Positions 51,080-59,399 of a DNA stretch of 64,000 nt are shown piece by piece (the first letter of the stretch is position 1; every line of letters begins with the position of its first letter). Made by a program: the position numbers and the translations under genes. The DNA comes from Burkholderiales bacterium (lineage in GTDB: Bacteria > Pseudomonadota > Gammaproteobacteria > Burkholderiales > Burkholderiaceae_C): positions 62,001 to 126,000 of the forward strand of contig JAJUGJ010000002.1 in assembly GCA_029268225.1 (NCBI GenBank). The letters run 5' to 3'. The notes under the pieces were generated by a model that did not search any database, was not told the origin of the DNA, and saw nothing but the letters and a program-made list of their open reading frames with translations.

Positions 51080-51108
51080 ATTGTAGTTCATTGAACTACC
51101 CCGTGCAA
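51080..51108 (-). promoter_or_regulatory. Promoter and palindromic operator of the BrnT/antitoxin operon
   Basis: On the reverse strand: -35 TTGCAC (51103-51108), 17-bp spacer, -10 TACAAT (51080-51085), then ATG only seven bases later at 51072. The spacer and part of the -10 contain the palindrome GTAGTTCA-T-TGAACTAC (51083-51099). An antitoxin bound there would block transcription directly. The transcript would be almost leaderless. Confidence 0.7.
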
Positions 51109-51271
51109 TCTAAAGCACGAGGCGCTGACCACGGTGAAATGTCTGGCCCAAAGGTCCTGCCGGACAAGTACAGGCCATGGCAGCCAGAACATCAATCCTC
51201 CGTCTTAGCCCGCGTATCCACCAGGCGGCGCTCCTTGGGGTCAACAATTTGCATCTCGTCGACCAAGTTCT

Positions 51272-52744
51272 TCACGCTGGAGCGAATACCCCCATTCCCG
51301 TGGGGTCTCGCGCGACATCAGACGTAATCACCACCCGCCTCTCCAACACCTCCACCGTGCGCCGCAAGGTTTCATAACGCTGGCGCTTGTTGCCCCCATA
51401 CGTGGCCAGCCAGTTCGAGCCCACGCCCACCGCCAGGCCCAGCCACCAGGTGTTGGTCGCCACCAGCACCGTCTTCGCGGCGGCCCCCGTCACCCCCATC
51501 TTGGCCGCGCGCTCGCCAAACTCGGCACCGCGCTGCGCCAACGTCAGGCTCTTGTCCATGAACGACGACAAGGCCACCACCGCCAGCCCCAGCGCCGAAG
51601 GCATCAGGTCCGTCACATCCACCACGCCCTGGCTGCCCGCGCCCGCCTGCACGGCCGCCTCCACCTTCTGCTGCAAAGCCTGCTCGCTGATGCCGCTGTC
51701 GGCCACGCCCTCGGTGGCGCCCAGCGCCATCAACTGCGCGTACACCTCGGTCGTCGTCGTCACATCGATGTCGGGGTAGCGCTCCAGCGCCTGCTGCACA
51801 TACGCCACCGACTCGGTCGCCTTGGCCTGCAACAACTCCACCGTCTGGCCGGCCGCGTCCACGATCTCGATGTCATGCCCCGGCTGCGTGGCCGAGCCCG
51901 CCAACTGCGCATGCAGACCCTCGGGCAGGTTGCCATCGTTGAGATGCGACAACAGCTCCGTCTCGAACAGCTTGCCCTTCACGCCACTGACCAGGCCCAC
52001 CAGCTCGTCGGCCGACATCCGCTGCGCCGCATCCGCGAAACCTTCGCCCTGCGCAGCCAGGCCCGGATAGGCCAGCTCGAACGCACGCTTAACCTCCTCA
52101 GGCACCATCGCCGGGCTGGCCACCATGTCGGCCAGCGTCACCCCGCCCACCACCAGCAGGTCCAGCAAATCCTTGGGACGACGCTCGCGCTGCGCCAGCT
52201 CGATGGCCGCCATGCGACGCTGTGAACGCGCCCGCACCTCCGCGCTCGCCTTCTGCAAGCGCTGGCGCAGCGCCTCAAAATCGCGCTCGGTGATGGCGAC
52301 GGTGTCCACCGCGCCCGACACCGTGCCCAACACCCCGCTCACCGCGCTGGCCGTGGCACTGCCCACGGCGGGCGCCACCTTCTGCGCCGACGCACCCACT
52401 CTGCCGGCCGCCCGACCCACCACGCCCACCGCATCAGCCGTGTAGCCCGCCACATGGCCGGCCACCTTGCCCAAGGTGCCCCCAGACTGCGCGCCCGCCT
52501 GATGCGCCCGCTCCGCCACCGAACCCGCGCCCGATACCAGAGCCTGCCCCGTGGCCTTCACCACGCGCCCGCTCACATGCACAGCGGCGTGAGCGGCCTT
52601 GGCAATCTCATGCTCGTGCGACTTCACAAAGCGGGTGGTGCCGTGGAGCGCATCGCCCGACAGCTTCACCGCCTCCGCACCGAGCTTGCCCGTGACGCGG
52701 ACGGCATCACCCAGGAACTTTCCGGTTTTCTTGAAGACGCTCAC
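51272..52744 (-). CDS. Unidentified membrane-associated protein with nuclease-like motif
   Basis: 490 residues from a GTG at 52744 (AGGAG five bases upstream). Residues about 1-150 are Gly/Ala/Val-rich and repetitive (VGVVGRAAGRVGASAQKVAP), perhaps a glycine-zipper-like membrane segment. The middle has E261 (KGKLFE), Asp291 (PGHDIEIVD) and Gln306-Ala-Lys308 (LLQAKAT), spaced like a PD-(D/E)xK nuclease core. A C-terminal hydrophobic part (TWWLGLAVGVGSNWLA) may re-enter the membrane. I do not recognise a named family. The setting among restriction-type genes suggests defence; function is not shown. Confidence 0.6.
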   Translation of the reverse strand: MSVFKKTGKFLGDAVRVTGKLGAEAVKLSGDALHGTTRFVKSHEHEIAKAAHAAVHVSGRVVKATGQALVSGAGSVAERAHQAGAQSGGTLGKVAGHVAGYTADAVGVVGRAAGRVGASAQKVAPAVGSATASAVSGVLGTVSGAVDTVAITERDFEALRQRLQKASAEVRARSQRRMAAIELAQRERRPKDLLDLLVVGGVTLADMVASPAMVPEEVKRAFELAYPGLAAQGEGFADAAQRMSADELVGLVSGVKGKLFETELLSHLNDGNLPEGLHAQLAGSATQPGHDIEIVDAAGQTVELLQAKATESVAYVQQALERYPDIDVTTTTEVYAQLMALGATEGVADSGISEQALQQKVEAAVQAGAGSQGVVDVTDLMPSALGLAVVALSSFMDKSLTLAQRGAEFGERAAKMGVTGAAAKTVLVATNTWWLGLAVGVGSNWLATYGGNKRQRYETLRRTVEVLERRVVITSDVARDPTGMGVFAPA

Positions 52745-52773
52745 GCTCACTCCTCTCTGCCCAACCCGCCAAA

Positions 52774-52793
52774 TGGCCACACGGTCGTGGCCA
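52774..52793. repeat. Inverted repeat between divergent defence genes
   Basis: TGGCCAC (52774-52780) and GTGGCCA (52787-52793) with a 6-bp spacer lie between the divergent starts at 52744 and 52818. A candidate operator for both transcripts. Confidence 0.5.
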
Positions 52794-52817
52794 CTCAAGG
52801 GCACACACAATACTGCC

Positions 52818-53432
52818 ATGAAGCCACGCATCCAAGCAGTGAGTCCCAGCTACTACGGCCAGCACGCACAGGCCTACGCCGCATCCACACGCGACGTGGA
52901 CATGGCGCCGTTGTACGCACGCTTTCTGCCGCATGTGCCCGCAGGTGGACTCATCCTGGATGCTGGCTGTGGCTCAGGACGTGATGCGCTGGCCTTTCTG
53001 CAACGAGGCTACGCGGTCGAAGCCTTCGACGCCAGCCCTGAACTCGCCCAACTGGCTACACAGCACACCGGCATCCCGGTCAAGGTGATGCGTTTTCAGG
53101 AGCTGGACGACACCGCCCGCTTCGATGCCATCTGGACTTGCGCCAGCCTCTTGCATGTGCCTGCACACGAACAAGCCCAAGCCTGGGCACGACTGTGGCA
53201 AGCCCTCCAAGCCGGTGGAGTCATCTACGCCAGCTACAAGCTGGGGCAGGGCGAGCGGGTGGACGAAGGAGGAAGGGCTTTCACGGACGCCGACGAGCAA
53301 CGCCTGTCCGAATGGCTGAGTCCATTGCCCGATGTGTCGTATGTGGACACCTGGTTGAGCACGGACCAGCGGCCGGGCCAAGCCCAAACGTGGTTGAATG
53401 CCTTGGTGCATAGACAGCCCGCCAAGCGATGA
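52818..53432 (+). CDS. Class I SAM-dependent methyltransferase
   Basis: 204 residues. Motif I is LDAGCGSGRDALAF, followed by an acidic end of strand 2 (VEAFDASPEL) and LLHVPAHEQAQAWARLWQAL after motif IV. It resembles small-molecule methyltransferases of the TehB/UbiE type more than DNA methylases, since no NPPY or DPPY motif is visible. Its TGA overlaps the ATG of the HNH endonuclease gene (ATGA), so the two are translationally coupled. Confidence 0.85.
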   Translation: MKPRIQAVSPSYYGQHAQAYAASTRDVDMAPLYARFLPHVPAGGLILDAGCGSGRDALAFLQRGYAVEAFDASPELAQLATQHTGIPVKVMRFQELDDTARFDAIWTCASLLHVPAHEQAQAWARLWQALQAGGVIYASYKLGQGERVDEGGRAFTDADEQRLSEWLSPLPDVSYVDTWLSTDQRPGQAQTWLNALVHRQPAKR

Positions 53433-54358
53433 CCCTTCACAGCCAGGACGTCCTCAAAGCCTTTGAACGCATCCGCGTTTTTCAGCGTGGAGAACAGCGC
53501 GCCGTCCACAAGCCGCTGCTGATCCTGATGGCGCTGGCACGCACCGCACAAGATGCGCCCCGCATGGTCACGTTCGAAGACATCGAAGGCCCTTTCAAGA
53601 ACCTGCTGGCCGAGTTCGGCCCCAGCAGCGCACCCAACTCTCGTCACTATCCCTTCTGGCATCTGGCCACCGATGGCGTCTGGCAACTCGAAGGCCCGGC
53701 CGACTTTCTCAATCGCCCAGCAGGAGCCACGCCCAATCTCACCGAGCTGCGCAAACTGCACATCGCTGGCGGCTTCGCGCCAGAAGTGGACGCAGCGCTG
53801 CGACGTGATCCCGCATTGCGCGCCCAACTGGCGCATCAACTGCTGGACGCCCACTTCCCCGAGACCCTGCACGGCGACATCCTGTCAGCCATTGGGCTGG
53901 ACCTGAGCACACCACGCACAGGAGAAGCCACCGAGAGCGACCGGCAATCACCGCGCCGAGATCCCCGCTTCCGTGAGCGTGTGCTGCGTGCCTACGAGTA
54001 CCGCTGCTGCGTGTGCGGCTTCGACCTGCGCATCGGCAACATCACGGCCGGCCTGGAGGCCGCACACATCAAGTGGTTCCAGGCCAAGGGCCCCGACATC
54101 GAAGCCAACGGACTGGCCCTGTGCGCCCTGCATCACAAGGTGTTCGACCTGGGCGCCTTCACCATCCTCCCCGACACGTACAGCATGGTGTTCAGCCAGC
54201 ACGCCGTGTCCGGCGAGGCCTCACGCAAGATGCTGCTCGGATTTCATGGCGCGGGCATCATCCTGCCGCAAAGCAAGGACTACTACCCGAGAGCGGAGTT
54301 CTTGCACTGGCACGAGAAGGAAGTGTTCAAGAAACCAGGGCGAACTCTAAGTAACTGA
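53429..54358 (+). CDS. SBD-HNH restriction endonuclease, phosphorothioate-DNA type (McrA-like)
   Basis: 309 residues. The N-terminal half carries the marks of the sulfur-binding domain found in type IV enzymes that recognise phosphorothioated DNA: RAVHKPLLILMALA (about 24-37) and SRHYPFWHLATDGVWQL (71-87). The C-terminal HNH nuclease has zinc Cys pairs and catalytic residues in YRCCVCGFD (191-199), AAHIKW (His213) and NGLALCALHHKVFD (His235/236). Such enzymes cut incoming DNA with sulfur modification. It is coupled to the methyltransferase gene. The sulfur preference is inferred from family resemblance. Confidence 0.82.
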   Translation: MTLHSQDVLKAFERIRVFQRGEQRAVHKPLLILMALARTAQDAPRMVTFEDIEGPFKNLLAEFGPSSAPNSRHYPFWHLATDGVWQLEGPADFLNRPAGATPNLTELRKLHIAGGFAPEVDAALRRDPALRAQLAHQLLDAHFPETLHGDILSAIGLDLSTPRTGEATESDRQSPRRDPRFRERVLRAYEYRCCVCGFDLRIGNITAGLEAAHIKWFQAKGPDIEANGLALCALHHKVFDLGAFTILPDTYSMVFSQHAVSGEASRKMLLGFHGAGIILPQSKDYYPRAEFLHWHEKEVFKKPGRTLSN

Positions 54359-54374
54359 GGCCAATCTCTCAGCC

Positions 54375-55223
54375 TTACAGCGGCAAAGTGCCACGGCATG
54401 CTGGATACCTTGAGCATCCCAAGAATTTGCTACCGGCAGATGGCCCTTTCTTAGCCTCTCTGACTTTCATCTCCGCACCACATTTGGGACAAACCGAGGT
54501 CCACTTTGCAGGGGAGGCCATCTCGGGCAAAGATGCGACCGAATCCTCCACCGACTTGGCAGACGCCAGTAGCTGCCTCAACTCTGGCCCAGCAAGCAAC
54601 TGTATGTTGCGGCCGCTGGCAAAAGCCTTGGCCTCTTCAGTGAAAGAGCCACTGGTCACCACAAACCCGCCCGCCGCCCCCTCTGCAGCCATCACCCCAT
54701 AGAGTTCACGAACCACCGCGACACCGACTTTGGTCGCACGCCATTGTTTGCATTGAACCAAGTAGCGTTCAGCACCTTTCGACAGGACCAGATCGACACC
54801 CCCATCTGGTCCTTGTCCACCCATGTCGTGAACTGTGTAGCCCCGAAGGCGAAAGCCGGCTGCGACCAGTTGTTCGAACTCTCGCCAACTCATTCCCGAA
54901 ATCGCCTGCATCGATTGGGAACCAGTGGCCGTCTCCAGCAGATGACGCCCCTTCCTGGCCCTGAAGAATGAGACGACAGCGCCCACACCAAAGATCAAGG
55001 GCACAGCGTACTGGGCCACCAGAAGCACAGCCCTCCACATGGAGGCCATCAACATCTCGCCGACTTGCCCCGGTGCGACCGGTTGGACGGCAATGGGCCT
55101 TGATGCCAAGGTACTGAGTAGGAGGTAACTCACCAAAGCGAGCATCACCGACAGCCATGGCGGAAGCAACGATGCCAACTCGACCAATGCATCGAATAGT
55201 GATTGCTTACGCCGACGTGCCAT
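54375..55223 (-). CDS. Membrane-anchored Mrr-like restriction endonuclease with C-terminal zinc ribbon
   Basis: 282 residues. Two membrane helices (about 24-41 and 64-84) precede an Mrr_cat domain (about 105-230) with Glu117 (MSWREFEQLV), Asp144 (GPDGGVDLVLS) and Gln157-Cys-Lys159 (YLVQCKQW), the D-QxK form of the PD-(D/E)xK core. The C-terminus is a topoisomerase-type zinc ribbon (VCPKCGAEM ... FLGCSRYPACRG). This architecture recurs in bacterial defence loci as a membrane-tethered nuclease of unknown trigger. Convergent with the SBD-HNH gene. Confidence 0.87.
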   Translation of the reverse strand: MARRRKQSLFDALVELASLLPPWLSVMLALVSYLLLSTLASRPIAVQPVAPGQVGEMLMASMWRAVLLVAQYAVPLIFGVGAVVSFFRARKGRHLLETATGSQSMQAISGMSWREFEQLVAAGFRLRGYTVHDMGGQGPDGGVDLVLSKGAERYLVQCKQWRATKVGVAVVRELYGVMAAEGAAGGFVVTSGSFTEEAKAFASGRNIQLLAGPELRQLLASAKSVEDSVASLPEMASPAKWTSVCPKCGAEMKVREAKKGPSAGSKFLGCSRYPACRGTLPL

Positions 55224-55272
55224 GTCATCTCCCTTTTATGCATCGGCCACACGCGCAAATGGCGTGCAGCAT

Positions 55273-56430
55273 TCAGAAAGTCGCTTTGAATGTCGATGGG
55301 TCTAGCCGACAGTGCTGTTCTATGGCCCCTGGCAGCTCGAAGAACTTGGGATCGCTTCGAAAATGAAAGAGGCGATACAGACGGAACCGCTCCGCTTGCT
55401 CTCGTGCAAATTCGACCTCGTTCGATGACACAAAGAAGGGCGTGATCGCATCGTGTGCGGTCGTTTTCACTTCGATATAGCGCTTCCGACCATCGGGCTC
55501 AAACGAGAGCACGTCATACCCAAGACCATCTCCCTGCGTTTCAGCGACATGCTCGACACGATCTGCGAGTTGGCCGACACCCAACTCGCTCAAGCGCCAT
55601 TGCTCGTACTGAACGATGAACAGTTCACCAGCTTTCCCAAGGGAGCGATTCCGCGCTTCTCTTTCAAAGTAATCGCGTTTGATGGCCCGACGCACATAGG
55701 CAGGACGAGGCTCTTCCGCCTTCATCTGCCGCTTCGGCGCCTCGGCACGGATGTCCTCGTAGGTGATTGACTCCGGAATGTCTGCAGGCCGGTCCACCGC
55801 CAATTCGGCGGCCTTCTCCAGCATTGGCAAGTGCGTGACCTGCTCGGTGACGACATCCACCAATCCGTCACGCTGAAAGTTCACCCTCGGTTTGTAGCCT
55901 TGCAGGGATGGAAATCCCAGCTCGATCATCACCGCGCTGATATTGGCGCGTTTGAACTCAACAGAGCCTTTGCTTCGTCCGTTAAGCAACGGCAGCAGCT
56001 CACGCGCACGCTCAGCCTTGTTGTACTTCTGCCCCGACAGCTCTTTGAGAAGCATCTGGAGATAGTCCGCCACGATCAACTCGTTTTCGTAGCGTGTCCA
56101 TGCCCGCTCCTTGTTTGACGCTTGGTCTTGGTCCGTGATCGCATCGACCAAATCAAAACCCAGGCCCTTGAGCGTTCTCACCACAGTGGCCTGACCGCCA
56201 GAGAAGTCTTGTGCGCGCAAGGGGCCTTGCTCGGGAAACTGGTGACCGTATGCCGCACCTATGATGGCCTTGGAGTCACAAGGCAAGGCCGTAACAGGGT
56301 CCACCAAAAAGTAGTCGCGTGCGGGACCAAAGCGGTACTTGTGCAAGAACGCTTCTCGGCCCATCTGCACAAACTCGGCCAGAGCGGCCTCGACTGCCCA
56401 CCTGCTCAGTTTGTTCAGACTCACGCTCAT
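55273..56430 (-). CDS. ScoMcrA-head/DUF3883 nuclease-like protein
   Basis: 385 residues. Residues 8-96 resemble the N-terminal head domain of ScoMcrA-like proteins (ARDYFLVDPVTALPCDSKAI, then DFSGGQATVVRTLKGLGFDL). The C-terminal part (about 255-345) is DUF3883-like with GKAGE (265-269), GDGLGYDVLSF and the acidic-Lys motif IEVKTT (E320, K322), probably a PD-(D/E)xK nuclease. The middle has a helical segment of unknown role. It begins two bases after the helicase-fusion gene on the same strand, so the two form an operon. The DNA is visibly less GC-rich than the surroundings. Confidence 0.78.
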   Translation of the reverse strand: MSVSLNKLSRWAVEAALAEFVQMGREAFLHKYRFGPARDYFLVDPVTALPCDSKAIIGAAYGHQFPEQGPLRAQDFSGGQATVVRTLKGLGFDLVDAITDQDQASNKERAWTRYENELIVADYLQMLLKELSGQKYNKAERARELLPLLNGRSKGSVEFKRANISAVMIELGFPSLQGYKPRVNFQRDGLVDVVTEQVTHLPMLEKAAELAVDRPADIPESITYEDIRAEAPKRQMKAEEPRPAYVRRAIKRDYFEREARNRSLGKAGELFIVQYEQWRLSELGVGQLADRVEHVAETQGDGLGYDVLSFEPDGRKRYIEVKTTAHDAITPFFVSSNEVEFAREQAERFRLYRLFHFRSDPKFFELPGAIEQHCRLDPSTFKATF

Positions 56431-56432
56431 CG

Positions 56433-58853
56433 TCACCCCAACACCTTCAACCACTCGGCAACCACTGCCAAGTCATCCGCATCATCTGCCCGCACAGTCA
56501 GCACTGCAAACCCAGGCAAATCACTCTCGGGCACCAACTCAATCCGTTCGTGGCGCCAGCCCCCGCTCATATCCACCACCTTCTCGCTGCGGTAACGCTT
56601 GATCGTATAGCTGCCCCCTGTCTCAGGATCGCTGATCCTGCGGTGCTGCACCACCACGATCTTGCCGTGGCGCGTGCCTTGCGGGTTGGCCCTGAACAAG
56701 CACCAAGCCCCATTGGGAATGCACTTGTTCATCGACTCGCCCACCACCTGGGCCACGAAAAGTCCCGGTTGAGACGCAATCTTCTCAGGCAGCTCCACCC
56801 ACGTGGTGGCACCTTCCTCCAAGGCTTGTGGGTCACTGAATGATCCAGCAGCAAACTTCAGGCTCACCACTGGGACAGCAGGTACGCCCTGTGCGCGCTC
56901 CTGCTCGCTCACGCGACGCAGGGGCAGTACCTTGGCGCCGGGCTGGGCAGGCTGGGTTTCCAGCGGCTCGGAGGCTGCGGAGTGTTTACTCAACCGCGAA
57001 CGCAGGTACTCGCCCAGAGCCGGGTCACAGCAATACACATAGCAACCCTTCATGCCTCGCGTCATCAACGTGCGATAGGTGTTCTTGATGATGCGGTCGG
57101 CCAGGGCCTGCGCGCCTTCGGGGTCACGCTTCATCATGGCACCCAAGCCCCTGATGCTCTTGTCGGACTTGGCGCGGGCCTTCGGGTCCGTTTGAATGCG
57201 GCCATCTCGATAGACCAGATCCGGTCCGATGATGACGCCCACATGGTCCACCTCCAGACCCTGGCAGGTGTGGATGCAACCCACCTGCGCCACCGATGCG
57301 TCCGCCATGATCCACAGGCTGCCGTCTTGCGTGAGGTTCCATTGGCGGCGGTAGCCGTGCTCGGGAATCACGATGTCGAAGGCCTGTGGGTCTTTCTTGC
57401 TGGGCCAGCCCCAGCAGTAGCCTGCCACCACGCGGGCCTTGTTGCTGGCGCGGTTCTTGTCTTCGATCAGGGCATGCAACTCGGTCGGGCTGCTGACCAC
57501 GCGAAAGTCGTATTCGTGCGTGTCCAGCTCCGTGTTTGCCGTCGGGCGGATGGCCAGCACATCGTCTAACCATGCCAGGTAACCATCGCTACCGCTGCAC
57601 CTGAACTGCGAGGCCAGCTCCAGCTCGGTCACATCCGCGCCCAACTCGCGTGCCCATTTGCGCAGCTCATCGCTGTGGCCCACATCGGCCAAGGTCACAC
57701 GCTGGTCGTCGTCCACGAAAAACACCGTGCAGCGCGAGGCGTGAATCACTTCCTTCACCTGGTTCTCGCCCAGGTTGCTGTACAGGCCCGATTTCTCGTT
57801 GAGGCGGTGCGCCTCGTCGACGATCAGGGTGTCGAACTCGTTGAGCGGGCTTTCGGTGAACGCACCCGAGCCACTGAACAAGTTGTGGATGTGCGTCTTC
57901 TTGAAGGTGCCAGTGAGCTTGGCGGCGTACACGCTGCGCGGTGCGGCGTTCTTCGACACATAGCGCGCATTGCGCTGGCGTTTGAGCAAAGCGGCCAGCA
58001 GGTTCACGGCCACCACGGTCTTGCCAGTGCCGGGGCCGCCCTGCACGATCACCACTTGCTTGCGTGTGCTCTTGTGGGCCTTGGCATCGGCCTGCAGCAC
58101 GGTTTCAAACACCAGCTTTTGGTCGTCCACCAGCACGAACTCGGGCTTGCCTTGCAACAGCCCCGCCACGCTGTCGGCCAGCATCTTCGAAGGGCGAATC
58201 TTGCCGTGCTCGATCAGGTACAGCAGCTTGCGCTTGTCGCCATGGCGCACGTGCTGACGGATGAAGTCCTTGAGTTGGTCGGCTTCTTTCCTCAGAAAGA
58301 GCGGCGCTCGCGCCATGTGCGCCGCATAGGCCGGGTGGTCGATGACGCCGTCGCGCCGGGGGTAGTTGTGCAAGTACGCACAAGGCTGCAGGGCCACGCC
58401 GCCTTCGTACACGGCGGTGTTGAAGTCGTTCAGCAGCGCGGCATACGACCAGGCCTGGTAGCTGGGGTGGGGTCCTTCGGTTTCACCGGCCTTGCCGCCA
58501 CGGCGGGCCCAGATGATGCCGTCCTTCTCGCTGAAGCGGGCTTCCGACCATTGCTTGAGCTCGATGATGATGAGCTTTGGGACCCCGGCCTCGTCTTCTC
58601 CCGTCAGCAGCACATCGATGCGCTTGGAGGTTTGCGGCACGGTGTATTCCAGTGCCACGCCCATGTCATCGGGAATGCGTTCGTCCTTGAGGACTTCGCC
58701 CACTTCAAACAGCGAGTTCTGCCAAGCCTTGAACTCGGCGGGCGCAGGGTGCCGGCCCGTGGTACGCAGGTACTGCTGCGACAGCACGTATTCGATGTCG
58801 TTTTGAAACGTGTCGCGGATGAACTGGCTTTTGGTGGCCTGGTAAACGATCAC
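56433..58853 (-). CDS. Nuclease-DUF2075 helicase-S24 peptidase fusion
   Basis: 806 residues in three parts. Residues about 1-110 have a PD-(D/E)xK-like motif (RIDVLLTG with Asp80; IIIELKQW with Glu98, Lys100). Residues about 260-660 are a DUF2075/Schlafen-3-like helicase with Walker A GGPGTGKT (272-279), Walker B TLIVDEAHRL and QFRCSGSDGYL. After about 690 there is a LexA/UmuD-like S24 peptidase domain with Ser707 (VVGESMNK) and Lys752 (YTIKRYR). The catalytic Ser-Lys dyad is intact by eye, but no HTH is fused. It is the first gene of a two-gene defence-type operon with the ScoMcrA-head protein. Confidence 0.82.
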   Translation of the reverse strand: MIVYQATKSQFIRDTFQNDIEYVLSQQYLRTTGRHPAPAEFKAWQNSLFEVGEVLKDERIPDDMGVALEYTVPQTSKRIDVLLTGEDEAGVPKLIIIELKQWSEARFSEKDGIIWARRGGKAGETEGPHPSYQAWSYAALLNDFNTAVYEGGVALQPCAYLHNYPRRDGVIDHPAYAAHMARAPLFLRKEADQLKDFIRQHVRHGDKRKLLYLIEHGKIRPSKMLADSVAGLLQGKPEFVLVDDQKLVFETVLQADAKAHKSTRKQVVIVQGGPGTGKTVVAVNLLAALLKRQRNARYVSKNAAPRSVYAAKLTGTFKKTHIHNLFSGSGAFTESPLNEFDTLIVDEAHRLNEKSGLYSNLGENQVKEVIHASRCTVFFVDDDQRVTLADVGHSDELRKWARELGADVTELELASQFRCSGSDGYLAWLDDVLAIRPTANTELDTHEYDFRVVSSPTELHALIEDKNRASNKARVVAGYCWGWPSKKDPQAFDIVIPEHGYRRQWNLTQDGSLWIMADASVAQVGCIHTCQGLEVDHVGVIIGPDLVYRDGRIQTDPKARAKSDKSIRGLGAMMKRDPEGAQALADRIIKNTYRTLMTRGMKGCYVYCCDPALGEYLRSRLSKHSAASEPLETQPAQPGAKVLPLRRVSEQERAQGVPAVPVVSLKFAAGSFSDPQALEEGATTWVELPEKIASQPGLFVAQVVGESMNKCIPNGAWCLFRANPQGTRHGKIVVVQHRRISDPETGGSYTIKRYRSEKVVDMSGGWRHERIELVPESDLPGFAVLTVRADDADDLAVVAEWLKVLG

Positions 58854-59029
58854 TGCTGCGGCTCCCTGGCGTCAGGCAGACATGCCTTCTAACGAGGCTC
58901 AGCCTGACGTGTCCAAGCGTAACGGAATTCATCACGGACTCAGGGTCATTCCGCGCAGAGCAGTGCAAATACCTGCCAGAGCCCTGGCATTTGCGGACGA
59001 TGCGCTCACATCGCGCCACGGAGCCAGAC
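58854..59029. other. Intergenic region with the presumed promoter of the helicase-fusion operon
   Basis: 176 bp without a gene. It should contain the reverse-strand promoter for the operon starting at 58853. I looked for a LexA-type CTGT-N8-ACAG box because of the S24 domain and saw none. Confidence 0.4.
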
Positions 59030-59266
59030 TCAGCTTGTGGTCTTCACCATCCTGATCGCATCAAACGGGCACACGATCACGCACTGCACACACACCGTGC
59101 AGCCGCTCTCGTCGTGCAGCACCGAGCGCTTACGGCCCCAACCGTTCGGGCCATCGGTCTCCAGCCACAGCACCTTGGGCTCGCACACGGCCACGCAGCG
59201 TCCGCAGCCGGTGCAGCGCTCGGGGTCGATCTCAGGCAGAGCTTTCGGGCGGGTCATGACGCGCAT
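59030..59266 (-). CDS. Ferredoxin with two [4Fe-4S] motifs
   Basis: 78 residues from an ATG at 59266; a shorter start at 59257 (MTRPKALPEI) is equally possible. Two CxxCxxCxxxC-type clusters are present: CTGCGRCVAVCEP and CTVCVQCVIVCPF. This is the pattern of a bacterial-type 2[4Fe-4S] ferredoxin, with an insertion between the clusters (KVLWLETDGPNGWGRKRS). The partner is unknown. It ends 176 bp from the helicase-fusion gene and is probably a separate housekeeping unit. Confidence 0.87.
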   Translation of the reverse strand: MRVMTRPKALPEIDPERCTGCGRCVAVCEPKVLWLETDGPNGWGRKRSVLHDESGCTVCVQCVIVCPFDAIRMVKTTS

Positions 59267-59312
59267 TGTGGTGTAGCGCGCCAGCGAAGCCGACAAATGC
59301 TCAAACGTCGCC

Positions 59313-59341
59313 TTGCATCAACGTATCCATACGGATACAGT
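59313..59341 (+). promoter_or_regulatory. Promoter with palindrome upstream of the HigA-like antitoxin
   Basis: TTGCAT (59313-59318), 17-bp spacer, TACAGT (59336-59341). The palindrome GTATCC-ATAC-GGATAC (59323-59338) overlaps the spacer and -10, the normal place for antitoxin autorepression. Confidence 0.6.
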
Positions 59342-59399
59342 TGGACGCATCTGACCGGCCATCGAAATGGCACGCACCCTGGACAAGGAGTAAAGAACC

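Noticed and set aside
58854-59029. LexA box controlling the helicase-S24 operon
   Set aside because: No CTGT-N8-ACAG or close variant seen in the upstream region.
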